A stretch of 64,000 nt of DNA from Limnoperna fortunei (lineage: Eukaryota; Mollusca; Bivalvia; Mytilida; Modiolidae). Shown here piece after piece: positions 12,201 to 21,592 of the stretch (within the stretch, counting starts at the first letter, position 1; each line of letters begins with the position of its first letter). The notes below the pieces were generated by a model. That model worked only from the letters and a program-made list of their open reading frames with translations. It searched no databases and was not told the DNA's origin. The translations under genes were made by a program, and so were the position numbers. The stretch spans positions 21,664,460-21,728,459 of the forward strand of contig OX104112.1 in NCBI GenBank assembly GCA_944474755.1. The letters run 5' to 3'.

Positions 12201-14882
12201 GGAACATATAGACAGCGAGAGATAAACATGCAGACACACAGATGGAAAGGACAAACCTAAAGAGAGACAAACAGACATCACACAGATATAAAGGAATGTG
12301 ACAGAAATTTATAAACATAAACAAAGATGGACAGAGAGATAGACACAGACAAACAGACAGGCAAACAGACAGGCAGATAGACACAGACAAACAGACAGGC
12401 AGACATACACAGATTAACATTCATACAAACATAAACAAACAGATAGGCAGTCAGAAAGAGAGGCAGACAAAGAGAAACGACATACATATAACATACTTTG
12501 TATCATATTTCTATATTCAGTTAACAAATTATTTACCATCAGTAATTCTTTGATGTCGTCGTTATCAGTTACATCATATGGTGTTTCGCCCTGCAAAAAA
12601 GAAAAGCTGTTAAAGAATAAAACGAATATATATTGTTTAAATCGGCATAAACATGCATCTTCCGATACTAACCATTTGTTATTTATACGTACTTAACAGA
12701 CTGATATAAACTTGTGTAACTACTGGGATTAGTAAAAAATACTCATGTAGGGAGTAAACCTGTACCAATTTAATAGCAATAAACACTCAATGCATTTAAT
12801 GGGTGAGAAATTCACTGGGGATTAAAATTCCACTAAAAAAACTAATCATATTAGTACTATAATAACGTATAGTTATGTGGTTGTGATTACATATATTTTG
12901 AAGATAATTAATCATCTGTGGTATGATGAAGTGGGGACACCACGCTGACAGCAATTAAACCCACAGTTACAGCAAGAAAAAAACAATTGGTAATTAATGA
13001 TATAAAGGACAGGGAAAACTAATGTGTATCCCCATAACAATACACATACACTTGTAAACTAAAATATCATCTTACTAAAAAGAATGAAAAAAACACAATG
13101 TTCAGTGCAGACCTGTATTAATATACACATTACAAATGTACATAACACAGTGTGTTGGGACTGGTCCTTGACAACCCAGAATGAAGGATTATAGTTGTTC
13201 AGAGATAACCTCAATATCAGTCATCAAATAAATCAGTTATGTACATAGATACCTTATCATTCTTGGTTTTTACCAGAGCCCCCAGTGATATCAGTCTAGA
13301 TACTGTGTTTGTGTGGCCAAACACTGATGCCAAATGGAGTGCTGTGTCGCCCTAAAACAGACATAATCAATCTGTAAACACAGCATTCTCAGCAAATAAT
13401 TATTTTATCACCAAATCTTTTCAATGTAATTAATACATCTACATACAGCAACAGTAATTTTCTGAAGCGGATCAAAGTAAAGTTGATATTTTCTAATTCG
13501 GAGAATTATATAATTAAAAGGAATGGTCACACACTACTAATGAAATATTTAATATGTAAGAATATATAATCTGACGTCTGCCAAACTTAGGTGTTATTAA
13601 TGATTTGTGATTGTTCACTTTGATCCTTATATAATTACAAAAATGTACATAATGTAGGGTGTTCGGATTGACCGCATGAACAACAAGCAATTGAAGATTA
13701 AAGGAGTAAAGATATAATTTCCATATCAGTAATCAATAAATGGTGACTGTTTTGTTGTTAGTGATGAATGATTAACGCACAAATCAGCTATGAAAATACA
13801 TACATATATATCCTTGGTGTTTACCACAGCACCCAGTGATATAAGTCTTGATACTGTGTCCGTGTGGCCTTCCATTGATGCTCTATGCAGTGAAGTCCAT
13901 CCTGTCTAGAACAACAATGTAAACAATCTATTGACACAACAATCTCGGTAAATAAACATTTATCATCAAATTTTCTCAATGTAAGTAAAACTCTTAGTTA
14001 ATACGTATAAAAAGAAGATTTTGTAATGGATCAAATACAGCTTTATTTTCTGATTTAGAACAAAGTCAGGAGTTAAAAAGTCGTTACACTCATGGCGAAA
14101 TATTTTTTTTTGTATGAAATAATCAATGTGATATAATTATTCACATGATTTACGGTTGATGATTTTTGTCACCAAAGTTACGGAAAACATCTTTGTGTAT
14201 CAGATAGCGTTATGATTCATTAAATAATCATGCTTACTAACAAATATGTAATATGTGCAAATTAATCTGATGTCTGTCATGTCTGATGTGCTATTAATGA
14301 TTTTTTATCACATATATATGTTGAAACACAAGTAACTCACAACTTCATCATTATAATTCACATCGGCTCCTTTCTTTACCAGGTCCTCCACTGTCTTAGT
14401 GTCACTACGTCTAGCAGCATCCAAAAGTTCCTGAAATGATATAACAGATAATACATAGTAGCTGTAATAAAATGTATGTAAATGCAGATAAATGTAAATC
14501 TATTGTTATTTTGCCACCATCTTGTACAATGTAAAATAAAGAGTTCTACATCCGTTCTGTTAATCGGTCAACAGATTTATGTTACCAGCCGTTTATGCTG
14601 TAAATGTTACAATTGAAGAAAATATATGAAACAAAAAATTGCCCGGCTACACAAAGACAACAGATGCAGGATTTTTAAACAAAACTTGTTTGTGTTCTCA
14701 CAACAATTGAAAACTACATGTATTTTGCTCACGTTTATTTAATTCTTGTACCATTAAAACTGGCCATCATGATAGCTGATAGATGTATATCTTAAAAGTT
14801 GATAAACGACAGATCTGCACTTTTACATGTTGACTTATTTACTTCACAATAGAGCTTTACTTACTCTATTCAATGACGCCAT
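1..14882 (-). CDS. Kinase-less DAPK-like Roco gene: ankyrin-Roc-COR-Death protein, 3' partial
   Basis: Eleven exons on the minus strand, all with consensus GT/AG borders: 14865-14882, 14341-14430, 13804-13905, 13253-13351, 12497-12590, 8342-8599, 7454-7549, 6386-6730, 2942-4240 (or 2942-4212), 1963-2002 and 1-234. Nine of the ten junctions join in compatible phase; the exon 8 to exon 9 junction is unresolved. The order is ankyrin repeats, Roc GTPase (P-loop GPYGVGKTT, switch II DFGGQ), COR, and a Death-like helix bundle. In established families, Roc-COR proteins are GTPase/dimerisation modules, and DAPK1 has kinase-ankyrin-Roc-COR-Death. No kinase exon is seen here. The start ATG has A at -3 and G at +4, but the frame is open upstream to a TTTTTAG acceptor at 14895-14896, so an earlier coding exon cannot be excluded. 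About 890 residues are visible; the 3' end lies outside the window. The likely role, inferred, is cytoplasmic Death-domain signalling. Confidence 0.85.
270..500. repeat. Degenerate minisatellite, unit about 35-40 bp
   Basis: Repeated blocks of the type ATATCAGATAAGGATAAAA followed by TGACNGGGGTGAAGTG. The same family recurs at 2605-2735, on either side of exon 10, so the gene's 3' introns share it. Confidence 0.7.
1134..1751. mobile_element. 618-bp foldback element with target duplication
   Basis: The two halves are inverted copies. The left arm starts AGCTACAATAATGTAGCTC; the right arm's reverse complement starts AGCTGCAATATTGTAGCTC. Both then share a T-run, ATGGAC and GAGCTACAAAG. Matching continues inward through the block around TCGTAATCATGGCATTGTT (1340s) and its inverted partner in the 1530s. 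The flanks both read ATGTTTCGCC (1124-1133 and 1752-1761), a probable 10-bp target-site duplication. There is no transposase inside. It lies in an intron between exons 10 and 11. Confidence 0.75.
1963..2002 (-). CDS. Exon 10: 40-nt microexon
   Basis: The acceptor is AATTTTAG and the donor GTATAT. It reads ESIQDEDCAKGCT. It starts in phase 0 and ends in phase 1, which is exactly what is needed to bridge exon 9 (phase 0 end) and the Death-like exon (needs one preceding nucleotide). That agreement is the main support. Confidence 0.7.
2605..2735. repeat. Second block of the 35-40 bp minisatellite
   Basis: About three units of the ATATCAGATAAGGATAAAA type, related to 270-500. It is in the intron between exons 9 and 10. 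Apart from this block and exon 10, the 2003-2941 intron holds nothing I can support. Confidence 0.65.
2942..4240 (-). CDS. Exon 9: end of Roc and whole COR domain
   Basis: This is the largest exon. The donor GTAAGT at 2941-2936 is strong and phase 0. Two acceptors are possible: ATTTAG before 4240 (phase 0), or CCAG before 4212, which joins exon 8 in phase but deletes part of Roc. PVALCSHKCE aligns with the Roc G4 strand and T-H-K-D motif, with Cys in place of Asp. The COR domain follows, with ALGKLIYFDEDNLRDYIVTD, then PAYLIDVFRSIV and the distal FMINMLVRLDIM helix. The C-terminal part, ending LLWFSDK, has a beta-rich pattern that I do not recognise. Confidence 0.85.
4217..4980. repeat. Short duplication of the exon 9 acceptor region
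   Basis: Plus-strand 4217-4275 (ACAAAAACAAGTTG, then CTAAATGTATTGATAAGAGC) recurs in diverged form at 4918-4978 (ACAAAAACAAGTTGTGTTG, then CTAAATATTG and GTAAGAGTAACTTAAG). The copy includes the edge of exon 9 and its upstream intron. The rest of this intron to 5228 shows no supported feature. Confidence 0.6.
5229..5414 (-). other. Possible extra exon of the Roco gene, unproven
   Basis: An open minus-strand frame follows a GCTTTTAG acceptor at about 5415 and begins in the phase required by exon 8. It reads DVHSIVLPTCQFMKQLIAGI onward and is less AT-rich than its surroundings. It does not resemble the missing Roc helix, and no clean donor in a suitable phase was found before its stop. It could be a cassette exon, a relic or chance. 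Confidence 0.2.
6386..6730 (-). CDS. Exon 8: Roc domain with switch II DFGGQ
   Basis: 345 nt, acceptor TTTCAG, donor GTATAC, phase 1 at both ends. A disordered, acidic N-part (GGVDSPTGPNNESEQEGPSD) precedes VPIDIWDFGGQKIYYLTHQL and FISSRGTFVVTFNGS. These are the Roc G3 motif (D-x-x-G-Q) and the following strand (V-V-T-F-N-G-S). It ends SFLPGFKGKTTTA, where Roc domains normally continue with an aromatic-rich W-x-N-S helix that is not found in this exon. Confidence 0.9.
6925..7390. repeat. Intronic minisatellite, unit about 80-95 bp
   Basis: About five to six copies of a unit containing ATTTGTATAACATTTTGTTA, then CAGACAGTTGGTGTTTGNATTAT and a CTTATG block. TTTTGTTAT anchors fall near 6942, 7024, 7110, 7205, 7293 and 7376. 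It lies between exons 8 and 7. Confidence 0.7.
7454..7549 (-). CDS. Exon 7: Roc insert
   Basis: 96 nt, acceptor TTGTTTAG, donor GTGAGT, phase 1 at both ends. It reads TILNAAVMSLLKSKKNTAMP and then PAEETQPMHEPSS. This is a low-complexity polar loop between the G1 and G3 parts of the GTPase. Longer open frames around it are intron read-through. Confidence 0.75.
7550..8341. other. Intron without recognisable features
   Basis: Intron between exons 7 and 6. AT-rich; contains a short G-run (8057-8071). I see no RNA gene, repeat array or coding frame. Confidence 0.5.
8342..8599 (-). CDS. Exon 6: start of Roc GTPase domain (P-loop)
   Basis: The acceptor is GTTTCAG and the donor GTAGTA; 258 nt. After a helical linker (LLKELNELGLETVSEF) comes a beta strand, RVYLV, and then the Walker A/G1 motif GPYGVGKTT. 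The next part, VGDDIPDAWNSTDGICIY, carries the STDGI motif expected for the Roc switch I region. The exon ends in phase 1 within a Gly codon. Confidence 0.9.
9060..9305. repeat. Two imperfect copies of a 115-125 bp unit
   Basis: The two copies share GAGGTCAAAGTTCAAGGTCA, then an ACCATGGT core, GATGAAATCTACACACAT and CCAAATA. Units of the form TTCAAGGTCAAAGGTCA are common in bivalve noncoding DNA, and related text recurs at 49.5-49.8 kb. Confidence 0.6.
9780..10640 (-). pseudogene. Degraded Penelope-like reverse transcriptase fragment
   Basis: Minus-strand peptides in broken frames match the characteristic blocks of molluscan Penelope-like ORFs. FHDRYVVNP and NNLVFVCKSHYYECF lie at 10113-10310. 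HKNPYKERYIAGSSTCSTKE, the block before the RT core, lies near 9975-10060. NHMWILNNSKEL and then VRTFDCSTLY (RT motif A, usually F-D-F-S-T-L-Y) lie near 9830-9930. Stops and frameshifts interrupt it. It is in the intron between exons 6 and 5, in the same orientation as the host gene. Confidence 0.75.
10795..11075 (-). mobile_element. tRNA-derived SINE, minus strand
   Basis: On the minus strand it begins GGTGCCTCGGTGGCCGATTG (box A region TGGCCGATTGGTC). Box B is GGTTCGATTCTC, followed by the unrelated body (ACTCGACTCCAATCTTAATT, then TTTTTCTCCGGGTACTCCGG). It ends in a CAAA-type tail (GTTTGTTTGTTTG on the plus strand). It is about 280 bp and full length, by comparison with the copy at 58264. 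Confidence 0.85.
11840..12480. repeat. CAGA/CAGACAGG-rich simple repeat
   Basis: About 640 bp dominated by ACAGACAGGCA, AAACAGAC and AGATAGACA units, purest at 12330-12420. The reverse strand gives long Ser/Cys/Leu/Val frames that are artefacts. It directly abuts exon 5 of the Roco gene. Confidence 0.9.
12497..12590 (-). CDS. Exon 5: last partial ankyrin repeat and linker
   Basis: The acceptor is TTTGCAG. The first residues, GETPYDVTDNDDIKELL, are a capping ankyrin repeat. Two donors are possible: GTAAAT after ATG at about 12537, or GTATGT at 12496-12491. Only the second ends in phase 1 and joins in frame to exon 6 (completing an Asn codon), so it is preferred. The exon abuts a CAGA-rich simple repeat downstream, whose spurious open frames are not coding. 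Confidence 0.75.
13253..13351 (-). CDS. Exon 4: ankyrin repeat
   Basis: Exactly 99 nt (33 codons, the canonical repeat length), phase 0 at both ends, acceptor TTTTAG, donor GTATCT. It starts GDTALHLASVFGHTNTVSR and shares TVSRLISLGA with exon 3, which suggests an exon duplication. Confidence 0.9.
13804..13905 (-). CDS. Exon 3: ankyrin repeat
   Basis: 102 nt, phase 0 at both ends, acceptor TTCTAG, donor GTATGT. It starts TGWTSLHRASMEGHTDTVSR and ends with GAVVNTKDIY. The ankyrin signatures T-x-L-H-x-A, G-H and G-A-x-V-N are all present. One repeat per exon matches the neighbouring exon 4, and the two are clearly related in sequence (both contain TVSRLISLGA). Confidence 0.9.
14341..14430 (-). 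CDS. Exon 2: first ankyrin-type helix pair
   Basis: This exon is bounded by TTTCAG and GTGAGT, is 90 nt long and is phase 0 at both ends. It reads ELLDAARRSDTKTVEDLVKK followed by GADVNYNDEV. The pattern L-x-x-A-A-(7)-V-x-x-L-x-x-x-G-A-D-V-N is the second half of an ankyrin repeat. Confidence 0.85.
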
Positions 14883-14894
14883 ATTCTTCGTAAT
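14865..14894 (-). CDS. Exon 1 (start codon at 14882) of the Roco gene
   Basis: ATG at 14882-14880 is followed by ASLNR and then a GTAAGT donor at 14864-14859, phase 0. A TTTTTAG acceptor ends at 14895, so 14883-14894 would be 5' UTR of the same exon, or coding (frame ITKN) if an earlier exon exists. The sequence MASLNRELLDAAR across the junction reads like a natural start of an ankyrin protein. Confidence 0.7.
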
Positions 14895-16289
14895 CTAAAA
14901 AGTAAAACAATATTTTATTTGTTATTCCTCTTTATTGCTGCCTGCCATTTGAGAAAAAATAATAAATTACACAACCACAACGTAGAACTGACCCGTATAA
15001 TTTTCAAAGCCAACTGGAAACGATATATAACCGTCGGAAGACGTTACAATATATAAAGTACTTTTGACTAAAAGACCTTTTTATGAGGTAACAATCAAAG
15101 GCAATGATACATCAGTACCCGTCATAGATAAAGTAAATGATACCGGCATTTTTCAACTGAAGATACGTTAAACGACAGTCGTTGGGAGAAACGCATCAAT
15201 ATTTAGGGAATAAAATGAACGACTATTTAACTGGGAGTAAGCACCTAAAATGGTAGACCTGTTTTTAACATTATAATAATCAAGAGCTTAATTTGGCTAA
15301 ATGATATAATCTTATGGTCTACACCCCGGCATGGTACAAAATGACGAATGAGTGTTTAGGATTATTTCTAACAAAAATTGCACTTTGTGCAATAACAAAA
15401 ACTGAGTGGTTATATAATTCATGCACCTACATCACCGTTAAAATACATTACTTTGATCAACACTTATTTTAAATGTGGTTTAGATCTATATTTTATGCAG
15501 CTATCATACTCGTGTTTTCACTGAGGAAGATGTTCTGCGAAGTGTGTCGTATAAAACATTTTAAAAATTGTGAATGTTCATTTTCTCCTAAAAAGCTTTC
15601 AAAGCAAATTTGATGCAAATGTGTAAGGCTTTTCAATCTAATATCACTGGTACAAACAACCTTAAATTGCAAGTTTGAAAGTGCTAATAAATGTCAAATA
15701 TTTCATATATTAATGTATTCGCATTGAAGATATGACATATTAAACATCAAGTTTGCATTATAATTGTATAAACATAAAATAAATTAGTTATCCGGTTGCG
15801 TTATGGTGACAGGAAAAAGAAAACTCTTACCACCCGCTTATAACACTCGCACTTTATCTGAGACAACTCGCGCCTTGGAATTGAAATTATATTATTTGTT
15901 TTTCTTTTTTTTTAAATTATACCTTTTTTGTTGAACTGCCAGGATCTTAAAACACATATTATATCATTATGTATAAAACACCTGTCAATTACTAGAAACG
16001 TATTTCTTAAATGAAAGTAAGTTAACATATATTTTTAATTTTACGCGTTAATATATAATTTTCCTGGTATTATTGCATGATCTAAAGCTGTCAGGGTCGA
16101 TTCCTCTATAGTCCGTTGTTCGAGTTAGTCATTGCCAAGAAGGCATTCTTCAATCATTAGTCTTTTCTTTCCTTTTCGTTTCCAAAATTTATATTTCAAA
16201 TAGCAAATTAACGTTTAATACAGCAATGATAATTCAGGCTATGGAAGTGTCCTCTGTAGTCACCATAAGGAAACACATTTTTGAACTGT
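14895..16289. other. Region upstream of Roco exon 1
   Basis: AT-rich, with no supported coding frame. A TTTTTAG acceptor next to exon 1 implies that the transcription start and a 5' exon lie somewhere in or beyond this stretch. I cannot place a promoter. Confidence 0.4.
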
Positions 16290-16339
16290 ATTGACTGAGC
16301 ATTTTAAATTTTTTTCATCGTATCCTTTATATCGTATCT

Positions 16340-16620
16340 ATTTTCTAGACCGATCACTGCTCTTGACTGCTAAACTACTCAAACAAGGATTTGTTGTACC
16401 AAGGTTAATGTTATCTCTCCAGAAGTTTTATGGTTGGCACCACGACTTAATTGATTGTTATGGGAAATCAGTGTCTCAAATACGATCTGTCATTTTCGCT
16501 GAGTCATAGGGAGTGTTTCCTATTCCTGGATTTGACTTTTCCCTATACAAGACAATGAGTAACTCGACGGGTGTCTAATTAGAGGCAGGTACTGCATACT
16601 CGTCCGGAGCCCCTGAATAA
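16340..16620 (+). pseudogene. Penelope-like C-terminal fragment, copy 1
   Basis: The frame reads FLDRSLLLTAKLLKQGF and FYGWHHDLIDCYGKSVSQI, the C-terminal block of the same retroelement type as at 16.9-18.45 kb. It continues into the 3' noncoding text (ACTCGACGGGTGTCTAATTA, then ACTCGTCCGGAGC). The same text recurs at 18000-18270, so this is a separate, truncated insertion or a partial duplication. Confidence 0.75.
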
Positions 16621-16939
16621 CTTATAATGATATTTAAGAAAAACTGTCAAAACTTAATTATAATAGCATACATGTATTCCTGGAAAACATAATAAAAATA
16701 AAATAGATCAGGGTGAAAACTTAAAAAGAATAAAACTCATATTTGAACAATGTTCGCCATACCTCCGGAATTTGGCATCATATAATTGGTCGAAATGTTG
16801 CAAGAACACAGTAAAAAAATAATTGTCACAATTATTCTTCAATATTATGGTATCGCTTTTTAATCTGCATTTACAAACGTGTATTGCATGATCTTTTGAT
16901 CAAAGACTTCAAAACCAAACAATTCCCCATTCTAAAGTA

Positions 16940-18450
16940 GTCTTTCAGGTTACGCGATACCTGGAGATCTTAACATTTATGACAATGAAAGACTCCGCTA
17001 TATTTTGTCCAAAGGACCAAAATATCGTGAACCTAAATCTATCAACTGGAATTATAACTTTAAATTATTCATGGATTCAATAGAGGACTATGCCAGAAAA
17101 TGGGCATAGCAAGAAGACCAGGAGGGTGATACATTTTCTGAGTGGGAAAAGGTCTTAAGGTCAATGATTCAAATAAGAATAGGTCGTTTAAGACGGTCTA
17201 TGAGTACTAAGGCATCATCAATCTTCAAAAATCTTGATGCTCTTAAAACTTTGTCCGACATTCATGACAAATATGTTGTCAGATAAGACCATTAACAACA
17301 TTATTTGTATCTGCAAAAACATAATATAGAGTGTAAATAAGGGATTTAAGCATGGACAGTTCATTTGGCAATCCTACTTACACATTTGCTGCGCTTTTAA
17401 AAGAGGCTTAAAGATCTTATGAAACACTGCGTTGTCAAGAAAAACGGAAAGACATGATATACATACCTGGTAATTAGCCATGACAGACATTACCCCGTCA
17501 TCAATGACTTATTCAAGTAATAAATATATTGCAGGCCAAATCTTTCAAAATATTAGGTACCAATGGGTACTAATTGTGCTCCTCTCCTCGCCGACCTGTT
17601 TTTTACTCTTATGAGGAGGCTAAATTCCTAATAGGCCTGCTAAAGAAGAAAGAAAAAGACACTGGCCCAGACATTTAATTTACATTCCGCAATATTGATG
17701 AAGTTTTGTCCCTCAACAATGCTAAATTTGGTGACTATTTCCATTTAATTTATCCTAACGCGCTTGAAATGTAAGGCACCACCAATACACTAAGGTCAGC
17801 TTCTTTCTTAGACCTACTTCTAGAACTAGAGTCAGGAAAACTACAAACTAGACTCTACGACAAAGGTGACGACTTCAACCTTCAAATTATCAACTTCCCG
17901 TTCATCGACAGCAACTTGTCAGCAGCTACAGCGTATGGTGTGTATATTTCACAACGTGCGTTATTCTAGTTCCTGCGATCGGTATTCGAATTTTCTAGAC
18001 CGATCACTGCTGTTGACTGCTAAACTACTTAAACAATAGTTTGTTGTACCTAGGTTGATGTTATCATTCCAGAAGTTCTATGGTCGTTACCATGAATTAA
18101 TTGATCGATATTGAAAATCAATTTCTCAAATACGATCGGACATGTTTGCTGAGTCTACGTAATGTTTCCTATTCCTGGGTTTGACTTTTTCCTAGACATG
18201 ACAATGAGTTACTCGACGGGTGTCTAATTACAGGCAGACACTGCTTACTCGTCCAAAGCACCTGAGTTCACCAATAGTTTTATTGCGTTCAGGTTACTCT
18301 CTTTCTGTTTTGTGTTTTTTGTTTTTGTGTTGCGTTGTGTATCTTTGTATCTCTCCACCTTTGTAACTGTCCCTTGACTTTTGGCTCTTGTTGTTCGGTC
18401 GGTTTTCTTTGCTATTTTTCTTTGATCGATTGATAATATTTTGCAACTGC
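16940..18450 (+). pseudogene. Penelope-like retroelement, degraded RT and 3' tail
   Basis: In order: YILSKGPKYREPKSINWNYN (about 17001), SEWEKVLRSMIQIRIGRLRR, a DIHDKYVV block, the RT block PMGTNCAPLLADLF (about 17563-17606), FRNIDEVLSLNNAKFGDYF (catalytic Y-I-D-D changed to N-I-D-E), LQTRLYDKGDDFNLQIINFP, then LDRSLLLTAKLLKQ. Multiple stops and frameshifts make it dead. The 3' region (TTTTATTGCGTTCAGGTTAC, CTGTCCCTTGACTTTTGGCT) recurs as solo tails at 31676 and 32640. Confidence 0.85.
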
Positions 18451-18605
18451 AAATTTTTTCTCGGACTACAACACCGTTTTTTTTTCATTTTTTCGAGACG
18501 CCACTGGTGCTATCTCGTTTTACAAAAACATACATTGTACTGGGGTTTCATTTTTATTCGTCTGGTACCAATTTTCGTCGTTTTCGTAGGTAGGGACAAA
18601 CCACG

Positions 18606-19746
18606 AAATTAAGAATTCAACGAATAATGATCTCAAGAAATCTATAATGACGGTAAGCTGACATGGGAAACTGCTATGGGACGGTCGTTTACATAGATAA
18701 TGAAGACTGATGTTCAAGATCCATCATTATATTGATATGTTTTCAATAGATATGACAATTTTGCATTATGAACAACTTTTTTTGCATTATGAACAACTTT
18801 AGTGTGTTTATGATACTAAATAGAAAGAAAAATGATAAAAAACCATCGATGTTAATTTTAATTGCGTAATCCCGTCAGTAATGAACGTACTTCCTGTTGT
18901 TCCTTTCCGTTGTAAAGCGTTGATGTATTCACAAATTTTAAAGTAACTTTCTTAATTGAAATAACGATCAATAAAACAATTTATTTTAACACCTTTTATT
19001 CTGATTTCTATCTTTAAAAACCACTAATTATATCATCAAGTTTATTGTCAAACACACAAACTTAATCTTTGCCCCATGGAATGTGCGAAGAATTTACAAT
19101 GAACTGTTTACTTAGATTGGTTTTAATACAATGACATGTTTATTAATTATGGTAATTATGTTTACTGCTATAAAACAAAATCTGTTTAATCTTTATTACT
19201 TCATGATCGTTTGAAAACAAAACATTCATTACGCCGTTTTCAAGATAGGTAGTTAGATGTACACTATCACGTGATATATGGTATCGCGTGATTTTATTTA
19301 GGGCACTTTACTCAACGCACCGTCTTTTTAAATTGTTTTTAGAAACGACATCAAACGGCATACAACGCAATCCCTTTCATAAATTTATGTTTTATGTGGG
19401 CTTTGAACTACGCGACAAACAAAAACAGGTTTCGCTTTCCGTGTCTTTCTTAAGCCTTCCCGTTTCGTTTTAATATCCCCGCTTTCCAATAAAAGTGCCG
19501 TAAATTTCTATGAAATCCCGTGATCAGCATTACAATTGTCACCTCCCGAGAGCGATTATATCTTGGAAATTAGAAAATGTACGGACTAAACACTAGATGA
19601 ATACCGACAATGTGTAAGCAATTCCCTCATTATTCATTTTTGATTTTTATTTATATTCCGCGAACCACGAATTTAAGAATCCCACGAAATGTCTTTTTAC
19701 TCCAACCACGAAAATTGATACCCACGAAAAAAATGAAACCACAGTA
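18606..19746. repeat. Left arm of a 1.1-kb inverted repeat
   Basis: This arm is the reverse complement of 23299-24422 with scattered differences. Anchors shared as inverted pairs are AATTAAGAATTCAACGAATA at the outer edge, GTTAATTTTAATTGCGTAAT, TATCACGTGATATATGGTAT and ACCACGAAA/GAAACCACAGTA at the inner edge. It contains no coding frame. Confidence 0.85.
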
Positions 19747-21450
19747 AGTAAAATTCAATGATGGAATCTCACATAAAAATTATCCGAAAAGTTCGCTGTC
19801 TTTTGGAATAAAATACTATTTCAATAATAGCTAATAATACATTAGGTATCAATATTTGTTAACATAACCGGAACGTGTTTTGTTAAAAAGGCGCAATCCC
19901 ACTGACATAATAACAATCCATGCATTTTGCTGATAATTTATCGTGAGGCTTTTAAGATTTGTAGTATTTTGTTTGTTTCATTTTTGTAGCGATTGGTATG
20001 TTTCATTTTAGTTATTTTTACAGTCATTTTTCTGGCTCACTTTTGTTTAACTTTTATTGACACATTTTCAGTTTGAGTAGTTACCGGTTCTGATCAAATA
20101 AACGGGGAAAATAACCTATCGTTGTAAGCGTGCATTTAGAATATACGGAAATCTATGGAATTTAGTTTTTACCTTAAAATTCACTTGATATATATTTCAA
20201 TTGGGTATTCAAAGGTCGGTAATTATTGATGTTCATGTAATCACCAATAAATAATGAACCTGGGGTAATTTTACTTAATAAAAAAACTGTTTATTAAAGA
20301 TTAACTAAAGCAGGTGTATTAATTTTTTATTAGCTTGAAATTTGTTACAGGTTCCTTGAATGTAATAAAAGATCAAAGATTGCATATGGATTACAAGAGA
20401 AACACATATAGAAGCAGAAGGCAGAAATTACAATATAAAAATAAAAATAATAATTTAATGAAACTTTACAAAAAGGGTACAAAAAACACATTTTGAGTTA
20501 TTTTTGTGTACAGAAACCAAAACAGTGCAATCTACGAAAATTGTTTAGCCTTTGATAAAATGGCATAGCGATGTTTATCGAACATTAAATAGTTACAAAT
20601 AACACTTTCTAACATAACTATCATTACTTATTTTATTTTTGTTGCTACTTTCTGTGATCTGTTTAATATTTCACGCGCATATGGCCAGGCCTGTATTATT
20701 TTAAACTGTGGGTGTTGAATAGTGCGTGTGTTTAAAATTTTGAGTTTGAGACCTACTTCAACAGACATGTTTTCTTCAGTCAAGACATCGTCAAAATCCA
20801 TTTTGATTTCCATCGTCCAAAATTCAATGTTATATTCCTTTTAATGTCATCAAAGTGACATTGCCGTCAATTACCAGTTTTCTCAATTAAATTCACTTAT
20901 CAATGTCAACATGCACACATCAATTGAATTTAAACCAATGCAAGCTCCACCAATATTGAATTCTGTGCTTCGCAAACTTTTACCTTGAAACTTCCCAGTT
21001 TAAGGATGCAATTGGGTTATTTATTGAACAGAAGACGATTTACATTTAAAAAAGATAAATTTTCGCTGTTATTTAATATATAATAATGTTTTCTCATTTT
21101 TATTAATTTGTTGTTCAACAAAGATATAATTTGTTTTATATAAACTTTGGTATAAATCCCGATTGACCTTCATACAAATAACTTGATGGGGTGCCACAAG
21201 GGACAATATTTATTGAATATATTTTGATTTTATTAATAATAACGTAATTTGACCAATTCCCGAGTGTAATTTTGTTTTATAAAAACTATTACTTAAAATG
21301 TTTTTTAAATATTATGCGTTGACTTAAAACGTATATTTTCCAAAGAAATACAGATACATGTAACTTTAACACGTTTCCAAAAGAAATTACGCTATATTTT
21401 TTTTAAATATTTGTTTTTCCCGTTAAATATTCCTAATTTAAGATGTGAGC
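19747..21450. other. Spacer between inverted arms, first part
   Basis: AT-rich, no supported gene. A 61-codon minus-strand frame at 20628-20813 (MEIKMDFDDVLTEENMSVEV onward) has coding-like hydrophilic composition, but no homology I recognise and no splice support. Confidence 0.35.
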
Positions 21451-21461
21451 TATAATTTAAT

Positions 21462-21592
21462 AGTTATTCCTGTCTTAGACGGGATATATAACGGCTAAGG
21501 ACGTATACTCCATTCGCCTTTGGCTCATTAAATATAAATTCTAATCCGTAAATGTGACATTATATACCATGTCTAAGACGGGAATAACATAT
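21462..21592. repeat. Small inverted repeat (MITE-like)
   Basis: GTTATTCCTGTCTTAGACGG with TATATA at the left is matched in inverted form at the right by TATATACCATGTCTAAGACG with GGAATAAC. The arms are about 28 bp with about 75 bp between them. Confidence 0.55.

Noticed and set aside
12057..12596. Overlapping minus-strand frames rich in Cys, Leu, Ser and Val
   Set aside because: They are generated by the CAGA-type simple repeat; only the exon 5 part (12497-12590) is coding.
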